64,000 nt of DNA from Aulostomus chinensis (lineage: Eukaryota; Chordata; Actinopteri; Syngnathiformes; Aulostomidae). Shown in pieces: positions 15,725-25,185 of this stretch. The position numbers and the translations under genes are program-made. Location: NCBI GenBank assembly GCA_037954235.1, contig JBBMOA010000001.1, positions 11,485,980 to 11,549,979 of the forward strand, in the 5' to 3' direction. Below the pieces are notes generated by a model, which saw only the letters and a program-made list of their open reading frames with translations, was not told the DNA's origin and did no database searches. The first letter of the stretch is position 1. Each line of letters begins with the position of its first letter.

Positions 15725-15950
15725 CCTTTGTTTGTAACCTCGTCCCCACTGATCCTGGATCTGCTCGACGTTCCTGCCTTTTAAAAGGAAGGTTTTCATC
15801 ACCACTGTTGCAGGATGTGCTGCTGATGGAGAATTGTTGGGTGGAGGTTCATTGAAGGAGTTTGGTGCTGGACCTGCTCTACTTATGAAGAGTCATGAGA
15901 GAACTTTGTTGTGATTTGGTGCAATACAAATAAAATTAACTTGACCAGTG
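15725..15950 (+). mobile_element. LINE 3' tail fragment, forward
   Basis: The sequence carries the recognisable 3' untranslated tail of a teleost LINE: CCCCACTGATCCTGGATCTG, a block ending TTAAAAGGAAGG, then GGAGTTTGGTGCTGGACC and CAATACAAATAAAATT followed by a TTGAC-like end. The same text in reverse complement is at 23640-23870, where it follows a reverse-transcriptase C-terminus. It abuts the satellite, so the array edge may lie within or at this element. No coding part is present. Confidence 0.75.
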
Positions 15951-16120
15951 TCATTTGTGGTCTTTTGTTAATTGCGTGTCACATTAAATTATTGTTGGTC
16001 ACTTTTCTAGCAACATCCTCACAGTGGCAAGACAAGAACACTTCTACTTTTGATGATGACAGTTTGTTCAACACTAAACTTCATCCAGTACCATGTTGTC
16101 AAACACTGGAACCTCCACAG

Positions 16121-16193
16121 CACCTGAACAGGGACTTGAACCCTGGACCCTCACATTAAAAGTCTGATGCTCTACCGTCTGAGCTCCTCAGGC
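16121..16193 (-). tRNA. tRNA-Lys(TTT), possibly degenerate
   Basis: The reverse complement folds as a 73-nt tRNA closely resembling vertebrate tRNA-Lys(UUU). It has A-box AGCTCAGACGGTAGAGC, anticodon loop CTTTTAA and an intact T arm (CAGGGTTCAAGTCCCTG). The acceptor stem closes with two G-T wobbles. The anticodon stem has one G-G mismatch (TCAGA against TGTGA), and no T-run terminator lies close downstream. It may be a functional gene or a recent pseudogene. Confidence 0.7.
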
Positions 16194-16436
16194 TCTTTCT
16201 ACAGCATTGAGACAGGAACAGAAACACCTGTGAAGGTCAAACTGATGCTTTCTTGACTTGTTCAGTCCTCCATGTTGAAGTCCTCCATGCTTTTGATTGG
16301 CTCTGATTCTCTGTGGCAAAATCCAACAAGAGGCTCCAAAAATGTCCTGAATGTCACAAGAATGCACAGGACAAGATGTTAGTTTCCTTCATGTCTGCAG
16401 TTCCTCCACTGGAAAGTAAAGTCAATGCTGCTCCTC

Positions 16437-16509
16437 TGCTGAAACCTGGGATCGGACCAGGGACCTTTAGATCTTCAGTCTAAGGCTCTCCCAACTGAGC
16501 TGGTTCAGT
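16437..16509 (-). tRNA. tRNA-Phe(GAA)-like, probably pseudogene
   Basis: The reverse complement matches tRNA-Phe: AGCTCAGTTGGGAGAGC, anticodon stem TTAGA/TCTAA with loop CTGAAGA (anticodon GAA), and T arm CCTGG/CCAGG. The first and last acceptor pairs are mismatched (A-C and C-T), position 8 is C instead of T, and the T loop reads TCCGATC. These point to loss of function. The flank at about 16290-16330 (GATTGGCTCTGATTCTCTG) recurs at 21173 beside a second, more decayed tRNA-Phe copy. Confidence 0.65.
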
Positions 16510-16894
16510 TCTGAGGGAGGGCCCTGCTTCTCTCATTTATAATCTCTTCCACTCTCACTGGACCTTAGAGAGGATTGGAGCTTCTGAAGTCCTGACACAT
16601 TGAACAGTTCTCCAGGACCAAACTGAACGAACTGAAGAAGCTTCTTGGAACTCTAAACTTCTTAACTCTCTTTCTCCAAGAACTGTGCCTGGACGAAGGC
16701 CGTTTCCAGCTGTCCTTCAAGCTGACGAGGGCCAAGTTTGATGACCTGTTTGGAGGATATCAAGGATGGACACCAACTACAGGCCCCAGGTCCGTTGACA
16801 TGACTTCCCTGACACCAGGGGAATGTCAATGCTGACAGGCTCTCTGGACTCATTGTCATGAGAATTTGTCACATCAGTTGAATATCTTCACATA

Positions 16895-17160
16895 CGTGAA
16901 TTCATTGAAGGAGTGTGGTTCTGGACCTGCTCTACCTGTCAAGTGTCTTGAGAGAACTTTTGTTGTGATGTGGCACAATATAAATAACATTGACTCGACA
17001 ATAAATCGACTCTTTCCCCAACCATTTAAAGCAAACAGCCGTTCCCACTGATCCTGGATCTGCGCAACGTTCCTGCTTTTTAAAAGGAAAATTGTCATCA
17101 TTGCTTTTGCAGGATGTGCTGGCTGATGGAGAATTGTTGGCTATGAACTCATTGAACTCA
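16895..17160 (+). mobile_element. Two partial LINE 3' tails in tandem
   Basis: 16903-17005 carries the distal part of the same LINE tail as 15725-15950 (GACCTGCTCTACCTGTCAAG, TTGTTGTGATGTGG, AATATAAATAACATTGAC). 17010-17160 starts again with the proximal part (CCCACTGATCCTGGATCTGC, TTTTTAAAAGGAAAATTG, GGATGTGCTGGCTGATGG). The proximal part therefore follows the distal one, which implies two truncated copies rather than one insertion. Confidence 0.65.
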
Positions 17161-17265
17161 GTCCAAGTCAGTAGTTTTGAGCAAACTCACGACTCCTGAT
17201 GTTTAACTCAATTGTTTGTTAAACACAGAGATCCAGGTGTAGTCCCTCTATGTTCATCCACTAAA

Positions 17266-17660
17266 CTAGAATAGAGTTCTCCTCTCTCCATGGTGGAACA
17301 AAGAAGGGGGAGGGTCAATAAGAATATGATCTTTGGACGTTACAGCATCTAAAGACTCAAATCTATATTTAAGGATACATATTTGAGAGGGAGGAAACAG
17401 TGATGGGAGGCTGGAGGCTTGAAGGGCTTGATTTTTAGCGGCCAGTGAAGCCACCTTTTGCTGGCTGAGTTCCAGAGACTCATGGAGGCTCTTTGTGGAG
17501 GATTTCCACGAGAGAGTCCAGCATGGAAACTTGTTAGTTTCCTGTCAACTGAGTCCAGGATGTCCCCGAGGTCCTTATTGGGTGATGAGGGTGCGCTGGA
17601 CGGTCGGCTTCTTTTGGGAAGTGGGGTCGCCACGTTACCGGTCCTCCCCATGACGGGTCG
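17266..17660 (-). pseudogene. LINE ORF1-like coiled-coil fragment (tentative)
   Basis: The minus strand encodes a basic, Ser/Pro-rich segment (KRSRPSSAPSSPNKDLGDIL) followed by a helical stretch (LDSVDRKLTSF). After a frame change it continues as VASLAAKNQALQAS. The order of basic N-terminus, heptad-like helix and LAAKNQAL resembles the ORF1 protein of L1-like fish LINEs, which is an RNA-binding coiled-coil chaperone. The frame changes near 17450 and no RRM or C-terminal domain follows. The family assignment rests on pattern recognition only. Confidence 0.35.
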
Positions 17661-17904
17661 GTGGCAGCACTCGTCTACGTTCTCCTGCAGACTTTCTGCG
17701 GTTCCTTCTTCCAGATTTTATTGATGAGGATTGTTGTGGATGAGAGAATTGAAAATTCTTACTGCAGTTTGAGGTTTTGATGATTCAAACTGTGTAGATT
17801 GGCGTTAAGAAGTTAGCTTGTTAGGATAAATTCAGGTGTGAGCCACCACACTGAATCAGGCACAGGTAGGACGTTCACCCTGACATGGAACATCAACAGC
17901 TTAA

Positions 17905-17986
17905 CGTTGCTGGCAGGACTCCAACCTGAGCAGGGACACCCCAATGGATTTCTAGTCCATCGCCTTCACCACTCGGCCACAACGAC
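17905..17986 (-). tRNA. tRNA-Ser(AGA)-like, probably pseudogene
   Basis: The reverse complement is an 82-nt serine-type tRNA with a long variable arm. It has TGGCCGAGTGGTGAAGGCG and anticodon stem TGGA/TCCA with loop CTAGAAA (anticodon AGA). The T loop is TTGGAGT instead of TTCGAAT, which weakens the B box. One acceptor pair is C-A, and the variable arm has a GTGTCC change. A sister copy with similar flanks lies at 20575-20656. Confidence 0.6.
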
Positions 17987-18264
17987 CACATTCACACACA
18001 CATTTGAAGAGGATGGATATTCACAAAATGATCTTAATTTCTGTCACAAGCCCATTTGTGTGAGGTCCTATTTTCTCTTTTTCAGCATTCCTTTGTTTCC
18101 AGGTCTCTAATAAGTGCAGAATTACAAAGACAAGCAAGCTGGATCCATCCTGGGCAGGTGATAGGAGCCATTGACCACTGGCCAGAGACCCTGGCACAGA
18201 CGTTGGGGGTGGTGAGAGAGAGCATTTCTACAATTATATTCTACATTTATAGAAGTCTACAATC

Positions 18265-18325
18265 CTACAATTTCATTGAGCAGACGCTTTTGTCCACAGC
18301 CACGTACGTACATCACATGTATAGA
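18265..18325 (+). repeat. Common fish repeat remnant
   Basis: Contains CATTGAGCAGACGCTTTTGT followed by CCACAGCCACGTACGTAC. This resembles the very widespread teleost interspersed motif CATTTAGCAGACGCTTTTAT followed by CCAAAGCGACTTAC. It is too short and diverged to assign to an element class. Confidence 0.35.
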
Positions 18326-19140
18326 ATATATATGTTCCTCTTTCATCTACTGATTAACCACAAAATGCAGTCAAATGCCAGTAAATTCTGAGTATTTATT
18401 CATTATTCATGATTATTCATTATTTTTGAATCCATTTTCACGGTCACTCTTCTGTTCATTTTCAGTTTGATTCATAAAAATGAACAAACTTTGACGTGTT
18501 TTCTTCTCTTGTGTGTCAACAACTTTGGATTGGGAATCTCCTGACAAACAGACCACATGACCAGGAGGAAGTGTTGTTGGTGAGTTTGGCCCCTGAGCTC
18601 AAGACAGTTGGGACCAATAAAGGACAGCTTCAAATGCAGCTGTGAAGCCTCGTTGTCAGCTGGGAGGAACGACAGGTGTCTCCCTCTAGTGGCTCCTCAC
18701 AGCAACACCAGCCTCATTTCATTCACATGCATCCACCACCTCACTCCCAAAGGCCAGTTGGGCCTGGACAGACAGGTGAGTTTCAAGTGTTGGACAAAGG
18801 TCTTTAAGGTGTTCTTATTAATTCTATAACATCTGAGATTAAAATCTATGGAATTACAACCAACAAGCAGCCAAACACCTGATCAGATGCTCCTTCATCA
18901 GGCTGAGAAGAATCAATCTAAACTGGGATGAAGAAAATTAACTGAGAGGAGAAACCCCCTGATTGGCTGACATGGACCCACCTGATCCATGTCAGCCTTG
19001 TTGGAGCAGAAAGAGGTGGATCAGAGGAATCAGTGGATCAAGACTCAGGTGGCAGATGAAGAATCTCTTTATTCACAATGGAGTCAGAGAAATCTTCCAA
19101 CGTGAGAGAACGTGACAGACCATTTTATACTGAAGACAGG
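18326..19140. other. Non-coding stretch, no gene seen
   Basis: AT-rich single-copy-looking DNA. A segment around 18500-18560 (TGTGTCAACAACTTTGG then CTCCTGACAAAC) is paralogous to 20915-20960, downstream of the second tRNA-Ser copy. The two tRNA-Ser neighbourhoods therefore look like diverged duplicates. ORFs here show no recognisable domain. Confidence 0.5.

Positions 19141-19141
<1 letters not shown>

Positions 19142-19201
<60 letters not shown>
19142..19201 (+). repeat. (TG)n microsatellite, about 30 repeats
   Basis: A perfect run of TG dinucleotides about 60 bp long. It is a typical fish dinucleotide microsatellite. ORFs translated across it (Cys-Val repeats) are artefacts. Confidence 0.97.
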
Positions 19202-19202
<1 letters not shown>

Positions 19203-19554
19203 ATGTGCAGACTTTTCCCTGGAACAACGTTTTTTATTTGAAGCAAGAAAGCAAGAGCCTCCAGATCAAAGTCAGAATTGATGATGATGTCATCAGGGCT
19301 TTGATAGTGTATTTATTTGTACCTAGAATTCTGTCTTTGATCTCAGGAGGACATGAAAGAAACTCAACTTTAAAAAGTATATGAGAGCATTCAGCTTGGT
19401 TAGAAACACTTGAACTGTTCAACAGTTGAGTTTGTTAGAAACAGTTTACAACACTCAGAATTAAATTGAAGACAAAAACCTTCCACACTTAAATCCTGTC
19501 TCTAACTTCAAACTGGGGATGAACATTTTTATAATCAATCTGTCTCTATGTGAT

Positions 19555-19642
19555 GGCCCTGCCATGGACTGGTGACCTGTCCAGGATAAACCCCGCCCCT
19601 CACCTGAGGGCTGCTGGGATAGGCTCCACCCCCACGAACCAT
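19555..19642 (+). repeat. Interspersed repeat fragment (GGACTGGTGACCTGTCC type)
   Basis: The sequence GGACTGGTGACCTGTCCAGG followed by ACCCCGCCCCTCACC and GCTGGGATAGGCTCCACCC is a motif found repeatedly in fish and other vertebrate genomes as part of interspersed repeats. I cannot assign the element family from this piece. The flanks 19203-19554 and 19643-19886 show nothing further. Confidence 0.5.
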
Positions 19643-19886
19643 TGCAGATCATCAATAACCAAAGCTACTAAGGAGGATTACAGAGTTTGGGAGTCAGTGA
19701 CTTAATAGAGTCTAACAAAGGGTTGAACCTGAATGAGACAGTCACCCTTCAACATGGGGCCATGGCAGAGTGAACCAAGAACACTACAATGGGGGTGAGA
19801 GTGGAGCCATGATGGATTCACAGTTCATCACCTCCACCATCATGTGGACCACCTGATCACCTCTCCCTCAACCTCTAAATAACTCA

Positions 19887-19958
19887 TTCCCTGACCGGGA
19901 ATCGAACCCGGTCCGCGGCGGTGAAAGCACCGAATCCTAGCCACTAGACCATCAGGGA
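19887..19958 (-). tRNA. tRNA-Glu(TTC)
   Basis: The reverse complement is a 72-nt tRNA nearly identical to vertebrate tRNA-Glu(UUC). Acceptor TCCCTGA/TCAGGGA is fully paired. The D region reads TGGTCTAGTGGCTAGGATTC, the anticodon stem CGGTG/CGCCG (one G-T) holds loop CTTTCAC (anticodon TTC), and the T arm is CCGGG-TTCGATT-CCCGG. A and B boxes are intact, so this is the best preserved tRNA in the window. No run of four T lies immediately downstream. Confidence 0.92.
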
Positions 19959-20099
19959 CCACATTGAGCTCTCCAACAACAGAGACTATACACAATGACT
20001 CAAGAACACAGGACTCTGTGGTCTCAGCTTGAGATGCAGAGGGTCCACCAAGACCACCAGACACCTCAGCCCCCTAAAGACAGTCCACCCCCAGGATCC

Positions 20100-20560
20100 T
20101 GCCCCCCTCTGCTCCAACTCAGCCCTCCATTCATAACGTGACTTTCGCTACGTCCGAACTGCCAAGTACCAACCTACGTCCTCCTGCTACAACCTAAACA
20201 TGGCGGCACCACTCAGACACCCTAGAAGATTGGTGGGGAAGCACGACCTCTGCTGGCAGAGCACAGACACCGCAATTAGGTAGACAGCACCAACGAAAGC
20301 CCCACCTGCTGGCCTGACTGTGGTACTGCACTCCACTCTGAACAAACCCTTCATTCATTCTCTATTATTAAGCACGTTAACGCACCTGTAAAGGTGTGTT
20401 CACATTATATACATATTTTATATTTATGCTTGGCCGTTTTTGATGAACTTGGGCGGTACTCTGGTGCAGGGATGAGGTCATGGAGCTGATCTGGGAGCAG
20501 TCCTGATGTTAAATGCTGTGATGAAGGACAGTGTGGAGGAAAAATGAGTCAAATTTAAAT
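20100..20560. other. Non-coding stretch, no gene seen
   Basis: Mixed composition, with no convincing coding frame, tRNA fold or tandem repeat found. AAACATGGCGGCACC near 20197 and CCTCTGCTGGCAGAGCAC near 20248 resemble repeat-borne motifs, but no terminal repeats were identified. Confidence 0.4.
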
Positions 20561-20574
20561 TGTCAACAGTTTAA

Positions 20575-20656
20575 CGTTGTTGGCAGGACTCCAACCTGAG
20601 CAGGGAGACCCCAATGGATTTCTAGTCCATCGCCTTCACCACTCGGCCACAACGAC
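20575..20656 (-). tRNA. tRNA-Ser(AGA)-like, second copy
   Basis: Paralogue of 17905-17986 with the same TGGCCGAGTGGTGAAGGCG and anticodon AGA loop (CTAGAAA). Its variable arm (GGGGTCTCCC in sense) is closer to the vertebrate tRNA-Ser(AGA) consensus than in the first copy. It shares the damaged T loop (TTGGAGT). The flanks GTTTAACGTTG and CGACCACATTCACACAC are also shared, so the copies arose by segmental duplication including flanking DNA. Confidence 0.6.
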
Positions 20657-20751
20657 CACATTCACACACTTTTGTAGGAGACTGAAATTAGACAATGAAA
20701 GTTCATGTCAGCACAGTCAAATATTTTTTGTCCTCTCTCAAAGACAAACTA

Positions 20752-20753
<2 letters not shown>

Positions 20754-20802
<49 letters not shown>
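20754..20802 (+). repeat. (TG)n microsatellite, second
   Basis: A perfect TG run of about 49 bp, downstream of the second tRNA-Ser copy. The first tRNA-Ser copy also has a (TG)n run downstream (19142), though at a greater distance. Confidence 0.97.
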
Positions 20803-20803
<1 letters not shown>

Positions 20804-21023
20804 AGTGTTGTGACTGAGCAGTGAAGAAGACGACCTTCTGACTCCATTTTCTTTGTTGCTCTTCTATCAGTTCCTCAGTTTCACTCATCAAGTGAAGCAG
20901 CTTTGACAGGTTTACTTCTCTGTGTGTTAACAACTTTGGTCTTTAAACTCCTGACAAACTCACCACGTCACACATTTGGTGAATTAAAGCAACAAATAAT
21001 GACATCATGATGATTCAGGTTAG

Positions 21024-21240
21024 GGGGGCACGGCCTGGAGGAAGAGTGGCCGTCTAGCAGAGTTTCTGGTTCAGTTCTCACTTCAGCTGGTGACCATGTT
21101 GAAGTGTCCTTGGGCAAGACACTGAGCCCCTCATTGCTCCTGATGACCAGCATCCAAGACCAACAAGCTTCTGATTGGCTCTGATTCTCTGAGCCAAAAT
21201 CCAACACAGGAAACAGAAACTCTTGAGGTTGTCTCACATT
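21024..21240 (+). mobile_element. tRNA-derived SINE, forward copy
   Basis: The head has an A-box-like GAGTGGCCGTCTAGCAG and a B-box-like CTGGTTCAGTTCT. It is followed by the body GAAGTGTCCTTGGGCAAGAC then ACTGAGCCCCTCATTGCTCC, a sequence common in teleost tRNA-derived SINEs. A second copy with the same head and body order is on the minus strand at 24931-25185. The 3' boundary is uncertain, and the region past 21170 is paralogous to the tRNA-Phe flank at 16290. Confidence 0.6.
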
Positions 21241-21349
21241 TTTTTAAAGAAACTCAGCACAGGACAGTGATAGGAGGCTTGTTTCCTTGATGTGGGCTTC
21301 ACCTCCACTGCTGTCCACATTTAAATGCTGGCTGATGCTGGTCCCCTGT

Positions 21350-21408
21350 TGAAACCTGGACCAGACCAGGGACCTTCAGACCTTCAGTCTAACGCTGTTC
21401 CAGCATTG
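21350..21408 (-). pseudogene. tRNA-Phe(GAA) remnant
   Basis: The reverse complement holds an anticodon arm (TTAGACTGAAGGTCTGAAGG) and a T-arm-like CCTGGTCTGGTCCAGG, followed by TTTCA. The D arm is missing or replaced (GGAACAGCG). The upstream DNA is paralogous to the flank of the tRNA-Phe at 16437-16509, so it is a decayed duplicate. Confidence 0.6.
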
Positions 21409-21716
21409 GATGAAAGAGACTGGTGCTCTCATCTTCTTCAACACTGACTTGTTCTACCAGGACAAGAGAATCTGAGCTTGGATGTCATTTAGCAGTCAAA
21501 GGCTTGTTAAACTGGTCAACATCAGCTGGTGTTCACTCTGATGATGTAGCGATGGTCTGGATTCTTCCTTCTGGAGCACCAAGCTGCTGGGAAGAAGCCT
21601 GATGATGTCAGAGTTGTGTTCAGTGGCTCCTGCTGGGTCCATTTCTGACAACTGGGCTCCAAAGAGTTCAGCTGTTTCAAAGGCTCAGAGAAAGCAGCAC
21701 ATCATGGTGGTCAGGA

Positions 21717-21798
21717 GACGAGGTGGCCGAGTGGTTAAGGTGATGGACTGCTGATCCATTGAGCTCTGCAGGCGTGGGTTCCAATCCCATCCTTGTCG
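21717..21798 (+). tRNA. tRNA-Ser(GCT)
   Basis: An 82-nt serine-type tRNA on the plus strand. Acceptor GACGAGG pairs with CCTTGTC through one G-T. The D region is TGGCCGAGTGGTTAAGG, the anticodon stem TGGA/TCCA has loop CTGCTGA (anticodon GCT), and a serine variable arm follows. The T loop is TTCCAAT where TTCGAAT is usual, and position 37 is G rather than A. It is nearly intact, but these two changes in conserved loop positions leave function uncertain. Confidence 0.8.
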
Positions 21799-21884
21799 TA
21801 GGAGACTTTGGTTTCTGCTCCTAGATTCTGGAACGACTCTGAAGTGTGAGGCTTTTCAAGAGGAGATCCTGCAGCACCAGAGAG

Positions 21885-22070
21885 CTTTAAAGGTTCGTTC
21901 CACCAAAATACTTTCTAATTTATAGTTTTAAAGGTTCGTTCCACCAAAATACTTTCTAATTTATAGTTTTAAAGGTTCATTCCACCAAAATACTTTCTAA
22001 TTTATAGTTTTAAAGGTTCATTCCACCAAAATACTGCTTTCTGTCCAACTTCTCAGTTTTAAAGGTTCCT
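21885..22070 (+). repeat. 41-bp minisatellite, about 4 copies
   Basis: Four head-to-tail copies of a 41-bp unit starting TTTTAAAGGTTCGTTCCACC and ending CTAATTTATAG. The last copy is truncated or diverged, and a fifth partial start (TTTTAAAGGTTCCTTC) follows. The unit length is close to the satellite monomer, but the sequence is unrelated apart from an AAGGTTCGT-like stretch. Confidence 0.9.
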
Positions 22071-22870
22071 TCAGTTGAGGGCTCCTGGTTCTGTGTGAGG
22101 GGTTGAGGGTCGATATGGGATGATGAGGAAGATTTCATGTCACGATGGTCCTGCTAAAGTAACTGTGAGTCATGATATCAAACAATGTCATCAAAATATG
22201 CTTGAACTCTTAAAATGGCAATAAAATCTACTGGAATCATTTTACCACAAACACTTTTATTGTGTTTTTGTGAGCATCATTTTTCAAACATTATAACATA
22301 AACTTTAAAAAGGGTCCATTCACTAACACTCTTACTTGAAGGTAGTCACTGATGTCAGTAAATAGCTGATAAAGATTTGTGTTCATGTTTTAATTCTCTA
22401 CTCTGACCTGTGCTGAGACACTGGACCAGAGAGGAAGACCTGCTCAGCCTCCTGCATGGACCAGTTCTGCAGCTCAGTGATGACGACGAGGGATTCAGCA
22501 TTGAGTTCATTTTAAACTTTTTGGAGGAAACACCTGTAAATTAACCAGCAGTTACTGGTGATGCTTCACAGTTTCCAAGCTCAAACGGCCTCCTGCTTGT
22601 TGGACTCACAATTTCCAAAAAATGTAGACATCAAAAGTCAAATCATGTTTTAGTTTGGTTTTGTGTTGTTTTGTTTTTTACTGGAGGAAAACTTCAAATT
22701 GTGATGATGTGTCTGACTTAGAAACTGAACCCCCAAAAATCAAAAAGTCTCCTTCTTCTGTGCCGTGATCTCTGAGCTGATCATGATTGATCTCATCAAT
22801 AATCCTTGGCAGCCGACCAGTCACACACAGCCCCCCCACACACACACTGAGACATGCAGCAGCTCACAGT
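22071..22870. other. Non-coding stretch, no gene seen
   Basis: AT-rich sequence with no recognisable domain, tRNA or tandem repeat. A short (CA)-rich patch lies at about 22822-22850. Confidence 0.45.
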
Positions 22871-22874
22871 AACT

Positions 22875-23265
22875 GCCTCAGTCACACAGCAGATAGACTC
22901 TTGACTCAAATCTGAGGACTCTTGATGTTCGTTGAAAGTTCTGAAGTGGCCTTGTGGCCCGGATCAGTGGCCTCACTGCAGGATCTGAACACTCCAGGAA
23001 GAAGAAGAACACCAATAGAAGCATCCAGGTGTCCCTCATCAATGTCTTTCCACTTGTCACCATGGACTTTTTTTCCTTTGAGGTTTGTCACAGCAATGCT
23101 GACTCTTTTTAGTGACAGTGGCATGAACAGAACCATCAACCATAAACAGCTCCAAACATGTCTTGATGTCAGTGCCTCTCGTCACAGCAAACCTTGTGAT
23201 TCCAGGGCTCATTTTGATGACATCAGCAGCAGCTGCCCTGCCATGTACATCAGGAGACACTGAGC
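22875..23265 (-). pseudogene. piggyBac-type transposase fragment (PGBD-like)
   Basis: Read in three frames on the minus strand, the segment gives in order GITRFAVTRGTDIKTCLELF, LSLKRVSIAVTNLKGKKVHG, DKWKDIDEGHLDASIGVLLL, GVFRSCSEATD and FQRTSRVLRFESR. This order (TR.sDIKTCfelF, TNL.G, WK.IDE..L.A.IG.LLL.GV.RS..EAT and F...SR.LRFdnR) is that of the N-terminal catalytic part of piggyBac DDE transposases and their domesticated PGBD relatives. Frame changes near 23128 and 22960 break it. The DEQL and C-terminal parts are absent. It is a dead fragment. Confidence 0.7.
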
Positions 23266-23529
23266 TCCAGCCAATGTTCCCTCTAGTTTTTCATGTGTCT
23301 GGTTATCCTCACAAGCTCCCTGAGCTCACTGAGAACCACTGTGAGCACCGTCTGAGGTAGGACCTGCATGGAGGGCAGAGAGAGAGAAGAATCAGGGACA
23401 AGGATCTGTCGGTTTGCTGCTTTATGAAAATATTGTAAATGATTATTATTCTTCATAATATTGTTTTAGTAACCTGCTTAGGAGTTGTGAATGATGCAGA
23501 GTCCATGGGAAACAGCTAATGCTGTGGTA

Positions 23530-23542
23530 CCCCCCCCCCCCC
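23530..23542 (+). repeat. Poly-C run (13)
   Basis: Thirteen consecutive C residues, prone to length error in sequencing. The surrounding stretch 23340-23640 holds no recognised feature. Confidence 0.9.
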
Positions 23543-23637
23543 AAGTTACTGTACAAACCTCAGAAACCTTTTGCCATAATAAGACAAGATGTTGTTATAG
23601 AGATGTAAAGATAATATAGAGATGTACATGTATATAG

Positions 23638-24612
23638 ATGTAGTCAAGTCAAGTCAGTTTTATTTGTATTGAACCAAATCACAACAAAGTTCTCTCATGA
23701 CTCTTTACTAGTAGAGCAGGTCCAGCACCAAACTCCTTCAATGAACCTCCACCCAACAGTTCTCCACCAGCAGCACATCCTTCAACAGTGGTGACAAAAA
23801 CCTTCCTTTTAACAGGCAGGAACATCGAGCAGATCCAGGATCAGTGGGGACGGCCTTCTGCTTTGACCGGTTGGGGGGAAAGAGAGCAGGAGAGCGGGGC
23901 AGAGACAAAGACAGAGAATGGAGGAAGACAGATATACAGAAGGAAAGAGAGGGACAGAGATAAAGAGAGAGAGAAGGGAAGAGACTGATGGACAGACGAT
24001 GAGCAGGTGGAGCTACGGGTGGCAGCTTGAGCCTCTTCAGGTCTGCAGCCTCCTCCAGCAGCACCGACATCTGGGATGAAGGGAGAGGGAGTTAGTGACA
24101 CATCTGAGTATGATTTATAAATGACAAATAAAGGAGGACAGAGAGGAGTAGAGAGAAGCCCAGTGCACCATGGGAGATCCCCCAGCAGCCTAAGCCTATA
24201 GCAGCATATCTAAGGGCCACCCTAAGCAGCCCAACTATAAGCCTGATCAAAAAGGTTGCTCTTAAAGGTCGAGAGGGTGTCTGCATCCTGGACTGAAACT
24301 GGGAGACGGTTCCACTGGAGGGGAGCCTGATAGCTGAAGGCTCTGGCTCCCAGTCTACTTTTAGAACTCTAGGAACCACCAGTAACCCTGCATCCTGGGA
24401 GCGAAGGGTTCTAGCTGGATAATAGGGGACTAGGAGCTCTGTCAGGTAGGAAGGAGCCTGACTGTTGAAGACTTTGATGGTAGAAGGAGAATTTAGAATT
24501 CTATTCTGAATGTGATAGGGAGCCATGCAGAGAAGCCAGTCCAGGAGTACTGTCTACTAGCTCTAGTCAACACGCGGGCCGCAGCGTTCTGGACCAGCTG
24601 GAGAGTTTTCAG
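23638..24612 (-). mobile_element. 5'-truncated LINE: RT C-terminus plus 3' tail
   Basis: The minus strand encodes the C-terminal end of a fish LINE polyprotein: NSQAPSYLTELLVPYYPART, then LRSQDAGLLVVPR. This is the typical ending of L2/CR1-like reverse transcriptases. The frame then breaks (VSQFQSRMQTPSRPL in place of a TLSTFKS-type end). A 3' untranslated region follows: a purine-rich block at 23880-23980, GTCCCCACTGATCCTGGATC in sense, GGAGTTTGGTGCTGGACC and finally AATACAAATAAAACTGACTT with TTGAC repeats at 23641-23660. The RT active site and endonuclease are absent. Its tail explains the fragments at 15725 and 16895. Confidence 0.8.
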
Positions 24613-24708
24613 GACCTACTTCTTCTTTTGGTCACAGGTTTGAAGATACCTGTGGAAGTGAAAGGAAAGGCTGTGAGAGCCACACCTCTCCAGTGACCTG
24701 GGACATGA

Positions 24709-24790
24709 TGGCAGTGGTGGGATTTGAACCCACGCCTCCTTAGAGACTGGAGCCTTAATCCAGCGCCTTAGACCGCTCGGCCACACTACC
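24709..24790 (-). tRNA. tRNA-Leu(AAG)
   Basis: The reverse complement is an 82-nt leucine-type tRNA. Acceptor GGTAGTG/CACTGCC pairs fully with one T-G wobble. It has TGGCCGAGCGGTCTAAGGCG, anticodon stem CTGGA/TCCAG with loop TTAAGGC (anticodon AAG), a leucine variable arm and T arm GTGGG-TTCAAAT-CCCAC. All stems are intact and A and B boxes are preserved, so it is likely functional, although I see no T-run directly downstream. Confidence 0.9.
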
Positions 24791-24930
24791 TCACTGTGCT
24801 GCTCTCTGAGTTGGTCTGCTAAAGGCATGTTGAAGAGGACGTAACAATGATATCAAACTTATTCTGAAGGGGGACCCCTTTCCTCCACGGTCACAGGAAG
24901 TGAAAACAGCGCTGCTAGAAGCAGGAAAGA

Positions 24931-25185
24931 AATGGTAAAAGGACTCAGTTTGTACAGAGCCTTTCTACCTCAGCAGCCCTCAAGGAGCTGAACAATGTCC
25001 TCTCATTCACACACACTCACACACTGATGCTGAAGGCTGCCATGCAAGGAGCCAACCTACTCATCAGAAGTATTTAGGGGTTCAGTATCTTACTCAAGGA
25101 CACTTTGACATGGTCACTGGAGAAAGTGAGGATCAAACCAGCCACCCTTTGGTTGCCAGACGGCCACGCTACTCCTGAGTCATAT
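24931..25185 (-). mobile_element. tRNA-derived SINE, reverse copy, near full length
   Basis: In sense it starts with a tRNA-like head (AGCGTGGCCGTCTGGCAACC, B-box-like GGCTGGTTTGATCCTC). It passes through AAGTGTCCTTGAGTAAGATA and CTGAACCCCTAAATACTTCT, and ends GGCTCTGTACAAACTGAGTC before CTTTTACCATT. This is the head, body and tail order of teleost tRNA-derived SINEs. The copy at 21024-21240 shares head and body. Confidence 0.65.

Noticed and set aside
19078..19384. ORFs with Cys-Val repeats
   Set aside because: They are translations of a (TG)n microsatellite.
21885..22070. Relationship of the 41-bp minisatellite to the main satellite
   Set aside because: They share only a short AAGGTTCGT-like string. 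The rest of the unit is different, so common origin is not supported.
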